Below are positions 1 to 8,867 of a stretch of DNA of 38,460 nucleotides, one piece after another. Positions within the stretch are counted from its first letter, which is position 1; every line of letters begins with the position of its first letter. This DNA is from Synechococcales cyanobacterium SupBloom_Metag_052 (GTDB taxonomy: Bacteria; Cyanobacteriota; Cyanobacteriia; PCC-6307; Cyanobiaceae): the NCBI GenBank assembly GCA_016463595.1, contig JAEMQZ010000010.1:1-38460 (forward strand), read 5' to 3'. The position numbers were made by a program, and so were the translations under genes. The notes beneath the pieces are model-generated. The model ran no database searches, was not told the origin of the DNA, and saw only the letters and a list, made by a program, of their open reading frames with translations.

Positions 1-17
1 CAGCCAGTCCGGCGCCG

Positions 18-1460
18 ATGGCTGGCGTTGATAGCGAAGCACTGGAATGGGCCCGCCAGGCCTACGCCCGCCTCAAGGCCCAGCAGGAAGCCAACCGCCA
101 GCAGGCCCCCGTCCCTTCCCCTGAACCCGCTCCCCAGCAGGAGCCGGCCCAGGACTCCCAGCCTTCCGAGCCCGCCCAGGCAGCAGAGGTCCCGATAGGG
201 CAGCCTGCCGCCAGTCCGGGGCAGGGGTTGTCTTTGCTGGAGCAGGCCGCGGCCCAGCGGGCCGAACGCCAGCGGCAGTTGCTCGCCCTTGCCATCGAGG
301 AACCGGCCCCCCAGGTGCCCCCAGGTGGGTCATCCGACCCTTCTGACCCTGGCACTTGGGGCGCCACCATCGCCGGCTCAGGGCCCGTTGGGGCCCCCGC
401 TCCGGCCCCCCAGACCCTGGCCACCGGGGGTGATGCCGAACCCCAGCTGGGTGCCTTTGATGCCGATTTCACCTGGTCAGCTGAGGTGCTGGCGGCCCAG
501 GGCCGCCGCCTCGACCAGGTGTCCCTCGAGGAAATTGATTGGCTCGGCCGGTTGCGCCGCGGCCTCGAGAAAACCCGCCGCAATTTCGTCACCCAGCTGC
601 TCACCAACTTGGGCGACGATCCGCTCACGCCGGAGGCGCTGGACGAGCTGGAAACCCTGTTGTTGCGCGCCGATGTCGGCGTCAAGGCCACGGACCAAGC
701 CCTGGGGGCCCTGCGCGAGCGCCTCAATGTGGAGGTGGTGGATCCCAGCGAAGGCATTCGCTTCCTTAAGGACCAGCTCAAGGAGTTGCTTGAGGCGCCG
801 ATTCGCGCCAGTGGCAGTGCCCTGCTCGCCCCCCAGCGCGACCGGCTCAACGTCTGGTTGCTGGTGGGGGTGAATGGGGTCGGCAAAACCACCACCCTGG
901 GCAAGCTGGCCAACCTGGCCACCCGCAGTGGCTACAGCTGCCTGATCGCCGCTGCCGACACCTTTAGGGCCGCGGCCGTTGAGCAGGTACGGGTCTGGGG
1001 CGACCGCAGTGGGGTCACGGTCGTGTCCAATCCCTCGGCCAATGCCGATCCGGCGGCGGTGGTGTTCGATGCGATCGGCGCCGCCCAATCCAAGGGTCTC
1101 GACCTCGTGCTGGTGGACACGGCCGGACGCCTGCAAACCAAGCACAACTTGATGGAAGAACTGGCCAAGGTGCGTCGCATTGTCGATCGCCTGGCCCCCG
1201 AGGCGGCCGTGGAATCGCTGTTGGTGCTCGATGCCAGCCAGGGTCAGAACGGCCTGCGCCAGGCCATGGCCTTTGCCAAGGCGGCCGGCCTTACCGGTGT
1301 GGTGCTCACCAAGCTCGATGGCAGCGCCCGCGGCGGGGTGGCTCTCGCCGTGGCGTCGGAAGCGGGGCTGCCGATCCGGTTCATCGGCGCGGGTGAGGGT
1401 ATCCGTGATCTGCGCCCGTTTAACAGCTTCGAGTTCGTCGAAGCGTTGCTGGACGGTTAA
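18..1460 (+). CDS. ftsY: Signal recognition particle receptor FtsY
   Basis: FtsY is the SRP receptor GTPase. It docks ribosome-nascent chain complexes carrying Ffh at the plasma or thylakoid membrane. The 480-residue protein has a long Pro/Gln/Ala-rich N-terminal region (about 25-150), standing in for the acidic A domain, then a helical N domain (about 165-275) and the G domain. Visible GTPase motifs are GVNGVGKTTT (about 283-292), DTFRAAA (from residue 314), DTAGR (from 367) and TKLDG (431-435), with GAGEGIRDL near the C-terminus. These motifs separate FtsY from Ffh, which would carry a Met-rich M domain after the G domain. The ATG at 18 gives the N-terminus expected in cyanobacterial FtsY (EALEWARQAYARLK). 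The gene is complete; its promoter lies outside the window. A GAF/PP2C phosphatase gene follows after 40 bp. Identity is firm; the low-complexity linker is normal for this clade. Confidence 0.97.
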   Translation: MAGVDSEALEWARQAYARLKAQQEANRQQAPVPSPEPAPQQEPAQDSQPSEPAQAAEVPIGQPAASPGQGLSLLEQAAAQRAERQRQLLALAIEEPAPQVPPGGSSDPSDPGTWGATIAGSGPVGAPAPAPQTLATGGDAEPQLGAFDADFTWSAEVLAAQGRRLDQVSLEEIDWLGRLRRGLEKTRRNFVTQLLTNLGDDPLTPEALDELETLLLRADVGVKATDQALGALRERLNVEVVDPSEGIRFLKDQLKELLEAPIRASGSALLAPQRDRLNVWLLVGVNGVGKTTTLGKLANLATRSGYSCLIAAADTFRAAAVEQVRVWGDRSGVTVVSNPSANADPAAVVFDAIGAAQSKGLDLVLVDTAGRLQTKHNLMEELAKVRRIVDRLAPEAAVESLLVLDASQGQNGLRQAMAFAKAAGLTGVVLTKLDGSARGGVALAVASEAGLPIRFIGAGEGIRDLRPFNSFEFVEALLDG

Positions 1461-1500
1461 GCGTTGATCGGCCCGAATCGCTCCCAGGGCCGGGACAAAT

Positions 1501-2937
1501 TTGGCACCACTGCTACCTTGCGGGTCCCATTGCGGCCCCCCCTTGGGCAGCAAGCCGTCGCGGATTCAACCCCCGCCCCAGTCCCTGCCCCCAACGGCTT
1601 CGGCAACGGCCTCCCAGCGCCAGCTGTTCGACAGCCTCAGCCGGGAGCAACGCCGCAACCAGGAGCTGCTGGCGTCCTTGGCCTTTGCCCTGCGCAGTTT
1701 CACCAACCTCAACCGCTTCCTGGAGCTAGTGCCCCTGGTGGCAGCTCGCTTGATGGAGGCGGAGGGGGCCCTGCTGCTGCCCTTCCATGCCAATGGTCAG
1801 CTGTGGCGTGACCACTTCCAGGGCACCCCCTCCCAACGCAGTCGGGACGTGCTCCGCCAGCTGGCCGGCTTAAACGACGCCAGCCTGTTGGCATCGGCGG
1901 GTGAGGCCGGCCTGGTGGCCCACCTGGATCAGGTGGTGGCCCAGCATTGGGGGGAGGGTGCTGTGGTGGGCACCTCGGTGGTGGCCCGCAGACGCCAACG
2001 GGGACGTCTCTACGTGTTCGGCCCAGCCGGGGGAGCGGGGTGGAGCGATGGGCACCGCCGCCATGGCCAGCTGGTGGCCGACCTCACCGGGGTGGCGCTG
2101 GAAAGCGACGCCTTGTGGCAGGAACGGCGCCGCCATGAACGCCTCGATCGCCAGCTCAGCACCGGCGCCGAGATCCAGGCCCAGCTGCTGCCGGACCACT
2201 GCCCGGTGATCGAGGGGGTGGAATTGGCGGCCCGCTGCCGGCCGGCCTACCTGGTGGGCGGCGATTACTACGACTTCATCCCCACCCGGCCCCAGCTCCA
2301 GGGCCGTTGCCGCGAGCAGGGGCCCTGGGCCCTGGTGATGGGCGATGTGATGGGCAAGGGTGTGCCCGCCGGCCTACTGATGACCCTGCTGCGGGGCATG
2401 TTGCGGGCCGAGGTGCGCACGGGGCTGCCCCCCGATCGCATCCTCCACGACCTCAACCAACTGGCCCAGGAGGATCTGGCCCACTCCCACCGCTTCGTCA
2501 CCCTCTTCTATTCCGACTTTGATCCGGCCAGCCGCCTGCTGCGGTACGCCAATGCGGCCCATAATCCGCCCCTGGTCTGGCGGCGCCAGGGCCAGCAGGT
2601 GGAGCGGCTCGATGCCCCCGGTCTGTTGATTGGCTTAGAGAAGGAGGCCGATTACGGCTGTGAGCAAACCGTGCTGGAGCCTGGCGACGTTTTGCTCTGC
2701 TACACCGATGGGGTCACCGAAGCTGCCGGCATCAGCGGCGAGCGCTTCGAGGAGCAGCGGCTGCTGAGCTGCCTACAGGAGGCCTGCCGCGCCGGCTTGG
2801 GGGCCCAGGCGATCTTGGACCAGCTCTTTGCCCGCCTCGATCGCTTCGTTGGCAGTGATCGCTCCCTGGAGGATGACGCGTCGCTGGTGGTGCTCAAGGT
2901 GAAGGAGCACCCCAAGCTGGCCAGCCTGCCAAGCTGA
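1501..2937 (+). CDS. RsbU-like PP2C serine/threonine phosphatase with N-terminal GAF-like domain
   Basis: The C-terminal half (about 225-470) is a SpoIIE/RsbU-type PP2C phosphatase domain. Metal-binding acidic residues are visible in GGDYYDF (D255), GDVMGKG (D282), the CYTDGVTEA motif and the final DDAS (D458-D459). The segment at about 40-200 looks like a GAF sensor domain. Such proteins dephosphorylate anti-sigma-factor antagonists or other phospho-Ser/Thr proteins in response to a signal; the partner here is unknown, since no sigma factor or STAS gene lies nearby. The first possible start is a TTG at 1501, and no ATG occurs before the GAF core, so the start is uncertain by up to about 40 codons. 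argH begins 22 bp downstream on the same strand, suggesting co-transcription. I recall this phosphatase sitting between ftsY and argH in other picocyanobacteria. Confidence 0.85.
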   Translation: MAPLLPCGSHCGPPLGSKPSRIQPPPQSLPPTASATASQRQLFDSLSREQRRNQELLASLAFALRSFTNLNRFLELVPLVAARLMEAEGALLLPFHANGQLWRDHFQGTPSQRSRDVLRQLAGLNDASLLASAGEAGLVAHLDQVVAQHWGEGAVVGTSVVARRRQRGRLYVFGPAGGAGWSDGHRRHGQLVADLTGVALESDALWQERRRHERLDRQLSTGAEIQAQLLPDHCPVIEGVELAARCRPAYLVGGDYYDFIPTRPQLQGRCREQGPWALVMGDVMGKGVPAGLLMTLLRGMLRAEVRTGLPPDRILHDLNQLAQEDLAHSHRFVTLFYSDFDPASRLLRYANAAHNPPLVWRRQGQQVERLDAPGLLIGLEKEADYGCEQTVLEPGDVLLCYTDGVTEAAGISGERFEEQRLLSCLQEACRAGLGAQAILDQLFARLDRFVGSDRSLEDDASLVVLKVKEHPKLASLPS

Positions 2938-2959
2938 GCGGTTGCGGCATCCAGGCCCG

Positions 2960-4432
2960 ATGGCAGCCCCCAATTCCGAGATCGTCCCCGGCCCTGAATC
3001 CCTTAGCCCTGAATCCCATGGCGCTGGTCCCCCTGGTGGGGTCACCGGCGGTGGGGCTGCGGGCTGGAGCGACCGCTTTGAGGAGGGGCTCCACCCGGCG
3101 ATCGAGCGCTTCAATGCCTCAATCGGCTTCGACATCGAGCTGCTGCAGCAGGATCTCGACGGCTCGATCGCCCACGCCACCATGCTGGGCAGCTGTGGAG
3201 TGATCACTGTTGCCGAAGCCCAGCAGCTGGTGGCTGGGTTGGAGCAGGTGCGCCAGGAGGCTGCGGCCGGCGACTTTCGCCCCGGCCTGGAGGCCGAGGA
3301 CGTGCACTTTGCGGTGGAGCGGCGCCTGATTGAGCTGCTTGGACCCGTCGGCAAGACCCTGCACACGGGCCGCAGCCGCAACGACCAGGTGGGCACGGAT
3401 CTGCGCCTCTGGTTGCGCCAGAAGGTCGACCTGATTGATGGTTCCCTGCTGCGCTTTGAGCGGGCTTTGCTGGCCCAGGCCGAGGCCCAGGCCGACACCC
3501 TGATTCCCGGCTACACCCACCTGCAACGGGCCCAGCCGGTCTGCCTGGCCCACCACCTGCTCGCCTATGTGGAGATGGCTGAACGGGACCGGGGTCGCCT
3601 GCGGGACCTGCGCCATCGGCTGAATACCTGCCCCTTGGGCGCGGCGGCCCTGGCCGGTACACCGGTGCCAATCGATCGACGCCAGACCGCGGCGGCCCTG
3701 GGCTTCGAGACGGTTTACGCCAACAGCCTGGATGCCGTTAGTGATCGGGATTTCGCGGTGGAATTCTGCGCCGCCGCCAGCTTGATCATGGTGCATCTCA
3801 GCCGCCTGGCCGAGGAGGTGATTCTCTGGGCAAGTGAGGAGTTCGCCTTTATCCGCCTCACCGATCGCTGCGCCACCGGCAGCAGCTTGATGCCCCAGAA
3901 AAAGAACCCCGATGTGCCCGAGTTGGTGCGCGGCAAGTGTGGCCGGGTCTTCGGCCACCTGCAGGGGCTGCTGGTGATGATTAAGGGCCTGCCGCTTGCC
4001 TACAACAAGGATTTCCAGGAAGACAAGGAAGCCCTGTTCGACACCGTGCGCACCAGCCTGGATTGTCTCGAGGCCATGGCCATCCTGCTGGAGGAGGGCA
4101 TCAGCTTTCGGCCTGAGCGGCTGGAGGCTGCGGTGGGATCCGATTTCTCCAATGCCACCGATGTGGCCGACTATCTAGTGACCAAGGGGGTGCCCTTCCG
4201 CGAGGCCTATCAGCTGGTGGGCGGTCTGGTGAAAACCTGCCTCAAGGAGGGTCTCCTGCTGCGGGACTTGCCCCTGGAGCGCTGGCAGCAGCTCCATCCC
4301 GCCTTTGACCAGGCCATCTATGCGGCCATCGCCCCCCGCCAGGTGGTGGCGGCCCGCCGCAGTGAGGGCGGCACCGGCTTTGATCAGGTGAAGCTCCAGC
4401 TGGCCCGCACCCGCAGCCGCCTCTACGGCTGA
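2960..4432 (+). CDS. argH: Argininosuccinate lyase ArgH
   Basis: ArgH splits argininosuccinate into arginine and fumarate, the last step of arginine biosynthesis in the cytosol. The 490-residue protein is of family length with a Pro/Gly-rich N-terminal extension of about 35 residues before [19 protein letters not shown]. Diagnostic motifs are HTGRSRNDQ (from residue 135) and the fumarate-lyase signature [11 protein letters not shown] (307-317), whose Ser308 is the expected catalytic base. The ATG at 2960 is the only ATG ahead of the core; a TTG 18 bp earlier is less likely. It lies 22 bp after the phosphatase gene and is probably co-transcribed with it. A stem-loop follows the stop codon at 4444-4466. 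Confidence 0.97.
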   Translation: MAAPNSEIVPGPESLSPESHGAGPPGGVTGGGAAGWSDRFEEGLHPAIERFNASIGFDIELLQQDLDGSIAHATMLGSCGVITVAEAQQLVAGLEQVRQEAAAGDFRPGLEAEDVHFAVERRLIELLGPVGKTLHTGRSRNDQVGTDLRLWLRQKVDLIDGSLLRFERALLAQAEAQADTLIPGYTHLQRAQPVCLAHHLLAYVEMAERDRGRLRDLRHRLNTCPLGAAALAGTPVPIDRRQTAAALGFETVYANSLDAVSDRDFAVEFCAAASLIMVHLSRLAEEVILWASEEFAFIRLTDRCATGSSLMPQKKNPDVPELVRGKCGRVFGHLQGLLVMIKGLPLAYNKDFQEDKEALFDTVRTSLDCLEAMAILLEEGISFRPERLEAAVGSDFSNATDVADYLVTKGVPFREAYQLVGGLVKTCLKEGLLLRDLPLERWQQLHPAFDQAIYAAIAPRQVVAARRSEGGTGFDQVKLQLARTRSRLYG

Positions 4433-4443
4433 GCAAGGTTGGA

Positions 4444-4466
4444 TCCTGGTTCCCTGCGGGCCAGGA
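4444..4466 (+). terminator. Stem-loop after argH, possible terminator
   Basis: Starting 12 nt past the argH stop, TCCTGG (4444-4449) pairs with CCAGGA (4461-4466). Inside it CCC pairs with GGG around a TGC loop. The hairpin is GC-rich, but no T-run follows, so it may end argH transcription or only protect the 3' end. Confidence 0.4.
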
Positions 4467-4495
4467 GCGGAGGCCAGTCCTGGAAGCCGGCTGGG

Positions 4496-4521
4496 CCGAT
4501 TGGGCCCTAGGGCCCAATCGG
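4496..4521. repeat. Perfect 26-bp palindrome between argH and the RRM gene
   Basis: The 13-base half CCGATTGGGCCCT is followed directly by its exact reverse complement. It begins 63 bp after the argH stop and ends 60 bp before the GTG of the RNA-binding protein gene. It could fold as an intrinsic hairpin in RNA from either strand or act as a dimeric-protein operator. No T-run follows on the plus strand. The core GGCCCTAGGGCC is seen again between rsgA and ebfC. Confidence 0.75.
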
Positions 4522-4581
4522 ATTGCATCGCCGGGTTTAGATTTGGCCGGTTGGATCTCTGCCTTTTGGCCCCCTAGGCCT

Positions 4582-5121
4582 GTGAGCATTTTTGTTGGCA
4601 ACCTTCCCTTCCGCGCGGAACAGGAAGACATCGCTGAATTGTTTGCCCCCTTTGGAGAGGTGTCGAACTGTTCTCTCCCCCTCGAACGGGAAACGGGCCG
4701 CAAGCGCGGCTTTGCCTTTGTCGAGATGGCTGATGTCGAGAGTGAAGGCCGGGCGATCGAGGCCCTCCAGGGCACCGAGCTGATGGGTCGCCCCCTGCGG
4801 ATCAATAAGGCCGAACCCAAGGGAGCTGCTGCGCCGCGCCGCGCCCCAGGCGGTGGCGGTGGTTATGGCGGTGGCGGTTACGGAGCTGGCGGTTATGGAG
4901 GCGGTGCTTCCGCAGGTGGTGGCGGCTACGGCGGGGGCGCCCCGGCTGGTGGCTACGGCGGCGGTGGTGCCGAGTCCGAACGGTCCTCCGGTGCCAACGG
5001 TTGGGAAGATCGCAGCTACGGCGGCGGTGACAGTTTTGGTGAGGGTCGCAGCCGGCGCCGGCGCAGCTCCCAGTCCGACCCCCATGGCGGCAACGACGAC
5101 TACGGCGGCGCCGAGGTCTGA
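4582..5121 (+). CDS. Cyanobacterial RNA-binding protein, single RRM plus glycine-rich tail
   Basis: The 179-residue protein has one RNA-recognition motif at about 1-80: RNP2 is IFVGNL (3-8) and RNP1 is RKRGFAFV (40-47). The tail from about 88 to 140 is built of YGGGGYG-like repeats, and the end is Ser/Arg/Gly-rich and polar. This is the architecture of the cyanobacterial Rbp family, which is related to plant glycine-rich RNA-binding proteins and often cold-induced. In some cyanobacteria Rbp proteins help place thylakoid-protein mRNAs. The chosen start is GTG at 4582 because the family begins with (M)SIFVGNLPFR; the frame stays open to a TTG at 4543 but without family residues. The 149-bp spacer upstream carries the stem-loop and palindrome and presumably its own promoter. 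Which rbp paralog this is cannot be told. Confidence 0.93.
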   Translation: MSIFVGNLPFRAEQEDIAELFAPFGEVSNCSLPLERETGRKRGFAFVEMADVESEGRAIEALQGTELMGRPLRINKAEPKGAAAPRRAPGGGGGYGGGGYGAGGYGGGASAGGGGYGGGAPAGGYGGGGAESERSSGANGWEDRSYGGGDSFGEGRSRRRRSSQSDPHGGNDDYGGAEV

Positions 5122-5141
5122 TCTCCTGGCTTGGGCCTGGC

Positions 5142-6191
5142 TTAAAGGCCCTGGGCTTCTAGCTCCTGGGCGGCTGTTTCCAGCACGATTGCCCCGGCGC
5201 TGCGGGCGCCGGCGGCCTCGCCAAGGCGCCGGCGCCAGTGCCGGGCCCCGCTCACCCCTTCCACCACCTGTACCAGGTGCCGGGCGATCGGCCAGAGGCG
5301 CCCGCCTGCCTCACACCAGCGCTGGGCATAGGGCACCAGGCCCCGCACCACGCTCGAAGCACTGGCCAGGGGGGAAGCCCCGTCGCCAAACAGGTCCCGG
5401 TCGACCGGGGCCCAGCGCAGGGGATGGCTGTAGGCGGCCCGGCCCACCATCACCGCATCCACAAGCTCCAGCTGGCGCTGGCAGGCGGCCAAATCCCCTA
5501 GGCCGCCGTTGAGTTCGACCTGCAGCTGGGGCCGCTCCTGTTTGAGCTGGTGCACCAGCTCGTACCGCAGGGGCGGCACGCTGCGGTTTTGTTTGGGGTC
5601 GAGGCCCTCGAGCCAGGCCTTGCGGGCGTGCACGCTGAAGCGGCAGGCCCCGGCGGCAGCCACGGTGTCAACGAAGTCGAGCAGTTCGGCGTAGGAATCG
5701 CGCGCATCGATGCCGATCCGATGTTTCACGCTCACCGGCAGGCCTGAGGCGGCGGCCATGGCGGCAATGCAGTCGGCGACCCGGGCCGGTTCCGCCATTA
5801 GGCAGGCACCGAAGCGGCCTTTTTGCACCTTCTCGCTGGGACAGCCCACGTTGAAGTTGACCTCGTCATAGCCCCAGGCCGCCGCTAGGCGGGCCGCGGC
5901 TGCCAGTAGCCCAGGATCGTCGCCACCCAACTGCAGGGCCAGGGGTTTTTCAACGGGATCGAAGCCGAGCAGGCGTTCCAGGCGGTCTTGCTGGCCTGGC
6001 TTGTCGCAGTGGTGGATGGCCTGGGCCACCACCATTTCGCTGTAGAGCAGGCTGCGGCGCGTGATCTGACGCATCAGCACCCGGAAGTGCCGATCGGTGT
6101 AGTCCAGCATTGGCGCCACACTGAAGCGGTAGGACGGCACCGCGGTGGACGGAACCTCCGTGGGGTCGTGCTGGTTGGGCCCATTTGCCAT
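5142..6191 (-). CDS. dusA: tRNA-dihydrouridine synthase, DusA type
   Basis: This FMN enzyme reduces uridines in the tRNA D-loop, in the DusA type at positions 20 and 20a. The 349-residue sequence has the DusA-specific opening RFSVAPMLDYTDRH (22-35), the catalytic cysteine in FNVGCPSE (C117), VKHRIGID (155-162) in the FMN barrel and a NGGL motif later. The C-terminal 80 residues form the helical tRNA-binding domain. The start chosen is ATG at 6191. A GTG at codon 18 (6138-6140) also precedes the conserved core and cannot be excluded. The gene converges on the RRM gene (20 bp apart) and diverges from the flavoprotein gene, whose ATG is only 6 bp away, so at least one of the two promoters must lie within the neighbour's coding sequence. 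Confidence 0.93.
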   Translation of the reverse strand: MANGPNQHDPTEVPSTAVPSYRFSVAPMLDYTDRHFRVLMRQITRRSLLYSEMVVAQAIHHCDKPGQQDRLERLLGFDPVEKPLALQLGGDDPGLLAAAARLAAAWGYDEVNFNVGCPSEKVQKGRFGACLMAEPARVADCIAAMAAASGLPVSVKHRIGIDARDSYAELLDFVDTVAAAGACRFSVHARKAWLEGLDPKQNRSVPPLRYELVHQLKQERPQLQVELNGGLGDLAACQRQLELVDAVMVGRAAYSHPLRWAPVDRDLFGDGASPLASASSVVRGLVPYAQRWCEAGGRLWPIARHLVQVVEGVSGARHWRRRLGEAAGARSAGAIVLETAAQELEAQGL

Positions 6192-6197
6192 CTCCCC

Positions 6198-7535
6198 ATG
6201 CTGCCCCCTGCCTTGCCCCAGGCCGACACCCAGTCCGACGTCGCGCCCGAGCCTGGAGCCGAGTCGTCCGGCCTACGGGCCTGGGACCTGGTGGTGGCCG
6301 GCGGCGGACCGGCCGGCTTCATGGCGGCGATCACGGCTGCGGAGGCAGGTGTGCGGCAGGTGGTGCTGCTCGAATCCACCCCCACGCCCCTGGGCAAGGT
6401 GTTAATCAGTGGCGGTGGCCGCTGCAATGTCACCCATGCCGACTGGGACCCCCGCAGCCTGGTGGGCCATTACCCGCGGGGGGGAAAGGCCCTGCTCGGG
6501 CCCTTCAGCCGCTTTGCTACCGGCGACACGGTGGCCTGGTTTGCCGAGCGGGGCCTCTCCCTGGTGGAAGAAGATGACGGCCGCCTGTTCCCCACCAGTA
6601 ACCGGGCCAGTTCGGTGGCGGCCAGCCTGCGCAACGCCGCCCTGGCCGCGGGGGTAACCCTGCGCACGGCGGTGGCCCTCCAGGCTGCCGAGCCCCTGCC
6701 GGCGGGGGGCTTTCGGCTGGCCCTGCGGGCTGGTGGAGGGGTGTTGGAACAGCTGGAGACCCGCCAGTTGGTGCTCGCAACCGGCAGCCACCCCAGTGGC
6801 CGGCGCTTGGCGGCGGACCTGGGCCATGGGCTGGTGCCGCCGGTGCCCTCCCTGTTCACCCTGGCCCTGGCCGGGGGGGGGATGGGCGAGCTGGCAGGCC
6901 TGGTGATGGATCCGGTGGGGTTGAGCCTGGAGTTGGCGGAGGGCCGGTTTCGCCAGTCTGGTCCGGTGCTGTTCACCCACCGGGGCCTGAGTGGCCCGGC
7001 GGTGTTAAGGCTCACGGCCTTTGCGGCCCGCAGTCTCAAGGCGGTGGCCTACCGCTGCGAGCTGGGCGTGGATTGGAGCGGCGGCCGCTCCCAGGCGGAT
7101 CTCGAAGCCCTGTTTGCCAGCCTGCGCAGCGACCAGGCCCGCAAACAGCTCGGGGCCTGGCGGCCCTGGCCAGAGTTGGCCCGGCGTCTTTGGACGGTGC
7201 TGTTGGAGCAGCAGGCCGTCGATCCCCAGCAGCGCTGGGCTGATCTGAGTCGGCCGCAACAACAGCGCCTGATCCAGGCCCTACGCGCCAGCCGTTATCA
7301 GGTCAGCGGCCGCGGCCCCTTCGGCGAGGAATTTGTCACCGCCGGTGGGGTACCCCTGAAGGAGTTGAACCTGGCCACGATGGCTAGTCGCAAGCAGGCC
7401 GGTTTGTATTTGGTCGGAGAACTGCTGGATGTGGATGGGGTGACTGGCGGCTTCAACTTCCAACATTGTTGGACCTCCGGCTGGCTGGCTGGACGGGCGA
7501 TTGCAGCAACAGCCGATCCCAGGCAGGCTAGCTAA
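6198..7535 (+). CDS. HI0933/BaiN-family FAD-dependent oxidoreductase
   Basis: The 445-residue flavoprotein has an FAD-binding Rossmann motif LVVAGGGPAG (31-40) and the family hallmark SGGGRCNVTH (71-80). It ends with the second FAD-contacting block around GELLDVDGVTGG. The HI0933 family (E. coli YhiN relatives, including BaiN) binds FAD; its physiological substrate is mostly unknown, so none is assigned. The ATG at 6198 was chosen because the upstream open frame is only the antisense of dusA. Its first 25 residues are a non-conserved Pro/Ala/Glu tail, so a later start is possible. The gene ends 8 bp inside the 3' end of pilC on the opposite strand. Base composition is normal for the window (GC-rich), unlike pilC. 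Confidence 0.88.
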   Translation: MLPPALPQADTQSDVAPEPGAESSGLRAWDLVVAGGGPAGFMAAITAAEAGVRQVVLLESTPTPLGKVLISGGGRCNVTHADWDPRSLVGHYPRGGKALLGPFSRFATGDTVAWFAERGLSLVEEDDGRLFPTSNRASSVAASLRNAALAAGVTLRTAVALQAAEPLPAGGFRLALRAGGGVLEQLETRQLVLATGSHPSGRRLAADLGHGLVPPVPSLFTLALAGGGMGELAGLVMDPVGLSLELAEGRFRQSGPVLFTHRGLSGPAVLRLTAFAARSLKAVAYRCELGVDWSGGRSQADLEALFASLRSDQARKQLGAWRPWPELARRLWTVLLEQQAVDPQQRWADLSRPQQQRLIQALRASRYQVSGRGPFGEEFVTAGGVPLKELNLATMASRKQAGLYLVGELLDVDGVTGGFNFQHCWTSGWLAGRAIAATADPRQAS

Positions 7536-8781
7536 TGTTTTGAAAAACACTGAACATCGGAAGATACATTGCCACCAGGATTGCCCCCACAATTCCACCG
7601 ACCAACACGATCATGGCCGGTTCGAGCATGGCCGTGAGATTTTTGACAATCAGACCGACTTCTTCTTCGTAAAAATCGGCCACCTTGGAGAGCATGGCGT
7701 CCATTTCACCAGTCTCTTCGCCAATGGCCAACATACTCAAGGCCATGTCAGGGAAGATTTGTTTGCTAAGCAAACTTTTGCTGAGGCTGATGCCCTCCTG
7801 TACATCATTTCTTGCCCGGTCCAGGGCTTCCTGAACGGCCGCATTGCCCGACGTTTGTTTGAGAATTTCTAGGGCCTGAAGAATCGGCACACCGGCCCGG
7901 CTTAGGGCGCTATAGGTACGGCAGAACTGGGCGGTGGCGCTTTTGAGGATTAGGTCACCGAAGAGGGGAATCTTCAAAAGAACCCTATCCACGCCCATGC
8001 GGCCCACGGGTGTAGCGTAATAACGGGAAAAGAGAAAAACTGCTAAGGCAATAACAGCTATTATGGGCAGCATGTATTCGGGTGAACGCAGAAAGCCGCT
8101 TAGATCAACAAGCATCTGGGTAAAGGCGGGCAGCTCGGCGCCAAGGCTTTTAAAAATATCAGCAAATTGCGGAATAATGAAAATCGTCATTCCCAGAAAA
8201 ACAGCAATAGCGATGAATAAAACTGCGACCGGATAGCCCAGGGCACCCTTGATCTGGTTCTGGAGTTTGGCAACATCTTCCTGCAATTTGGCCAGACGCC
8301 GCAAGGTCTCATCGAGTACACCGCCGGCTTCGCCAGCTTCCACCATGGAGACCATCAGTCGGTCGAAAACCATGGGCCAGCGCCGCATGGCGCTGCCGAG
8401 GGTTGTCCCCTGGTTGACTTCGATGCAGATCGCGGTGAGAGCCCGTTTGAACAGGGGTTGGGTCTGCTGGCTGGCCAACATTTCCAGGCTCCTAACGATC
8501 GGTACCCCGGCATCAATTAGGGCTGCCATTTTGTTGGAAAACAGGGCCTTATCCCGCACCCCAGGGCGTTTTTCCAGCATCTTCGAGAGGCTTTGGCCCA
8601 GGTCTGTACGGGGCGCCTTCGCTTTGGTGGGTTTGCTGTTGGTGGGCTGGGGAACAATTGAGGTTGCAATTTTGCCGGAACGCCGCAGGTCTCGCTTGGC
8701 GAGGGCCATGCTCGCTGCCGTAACGTGAACTTCCTTTGTTTCGCCTTGGCGGTTCGTGTAGTTGGCGATGAAAACGGGCAT
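7528..8781 (-). CDS. pilC: Type IV pilus inner-membrane platform protein PilC
   Basis: PilC is the polytopic platform on which the PilB and PilT motors act. The 417 residues contain the two repeated GspF/T2SF helical bundles: one from about 75 (FSNKMAALIDAGVPIVRSLEML) and one from about 280 (FCRTYSALSRAGVPILQALEIL). There are three clear membrane helices at about 188-210, 237-257 and 388-410. The cytoplasmic N-terminus (about 1-60) is Lys-rich. The gene is last in the minus-strand order pilB-pilT-pilC, 86 bp after pilT. Base composition is much lower in GC than the flanks (35% in 8161-8220 by my count). Its stop codon overlaps the end of the flavoprotein gene by 8 bp, tail to tail. Confidence 0.95.
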   Translation of the reverse strand: MPVFIANYTNRQGETKEVHVTAASMALAKRDLRRSGKIATSIVPQPTNSKPTKAKAPRTDLGQSLSKMLEKRPGVRDKALFSNKMAALIDAGVPIVRSLEMLASQQTQPLFKRALTAICIEVNQGTTLGSAMRRWPMVFDRLMVSMVEAGEAGGVLDETLRRLAKLQEDVAKLQNQIKGALGYPVAVLFIAIAVFLGMTIFIIPQFADIFKSLGAELPAFTQMLVDLSGFLRSPEYMLPIIAVIALAVFLFSRYYATPVGRMGVDRVLLKIPLFGDLILKSATAQFCRTYSALSRAGVPILQALEILKQTSGNAAVQEALDRARNDVQEGISLSKSLLSKQIFPDMALSMLAIGEETGEMDAMLSKVADFYEEEVGLIVKNLTAMLEPAMIVLVGGIVGAILVAMYLPMFSVFQNIS

Positions 8782-8867
8782 GGCGCTCTGGCAGTCAGGT
8801 AAGACGTTGAAAAGCGTTAATGGCGGTAGGGGGCACCTAGGGCGTAGGCCGCAGAGTTGATAGCAGC

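Noticed and set aside
477-1553. Long minus-strand ORF (358 codons) opposite ftsY
   Set aside because: It is the antisense of a clear ftsY with full GTPase motifs; high GC gives long spurious frames, and its sequence shows no domain.
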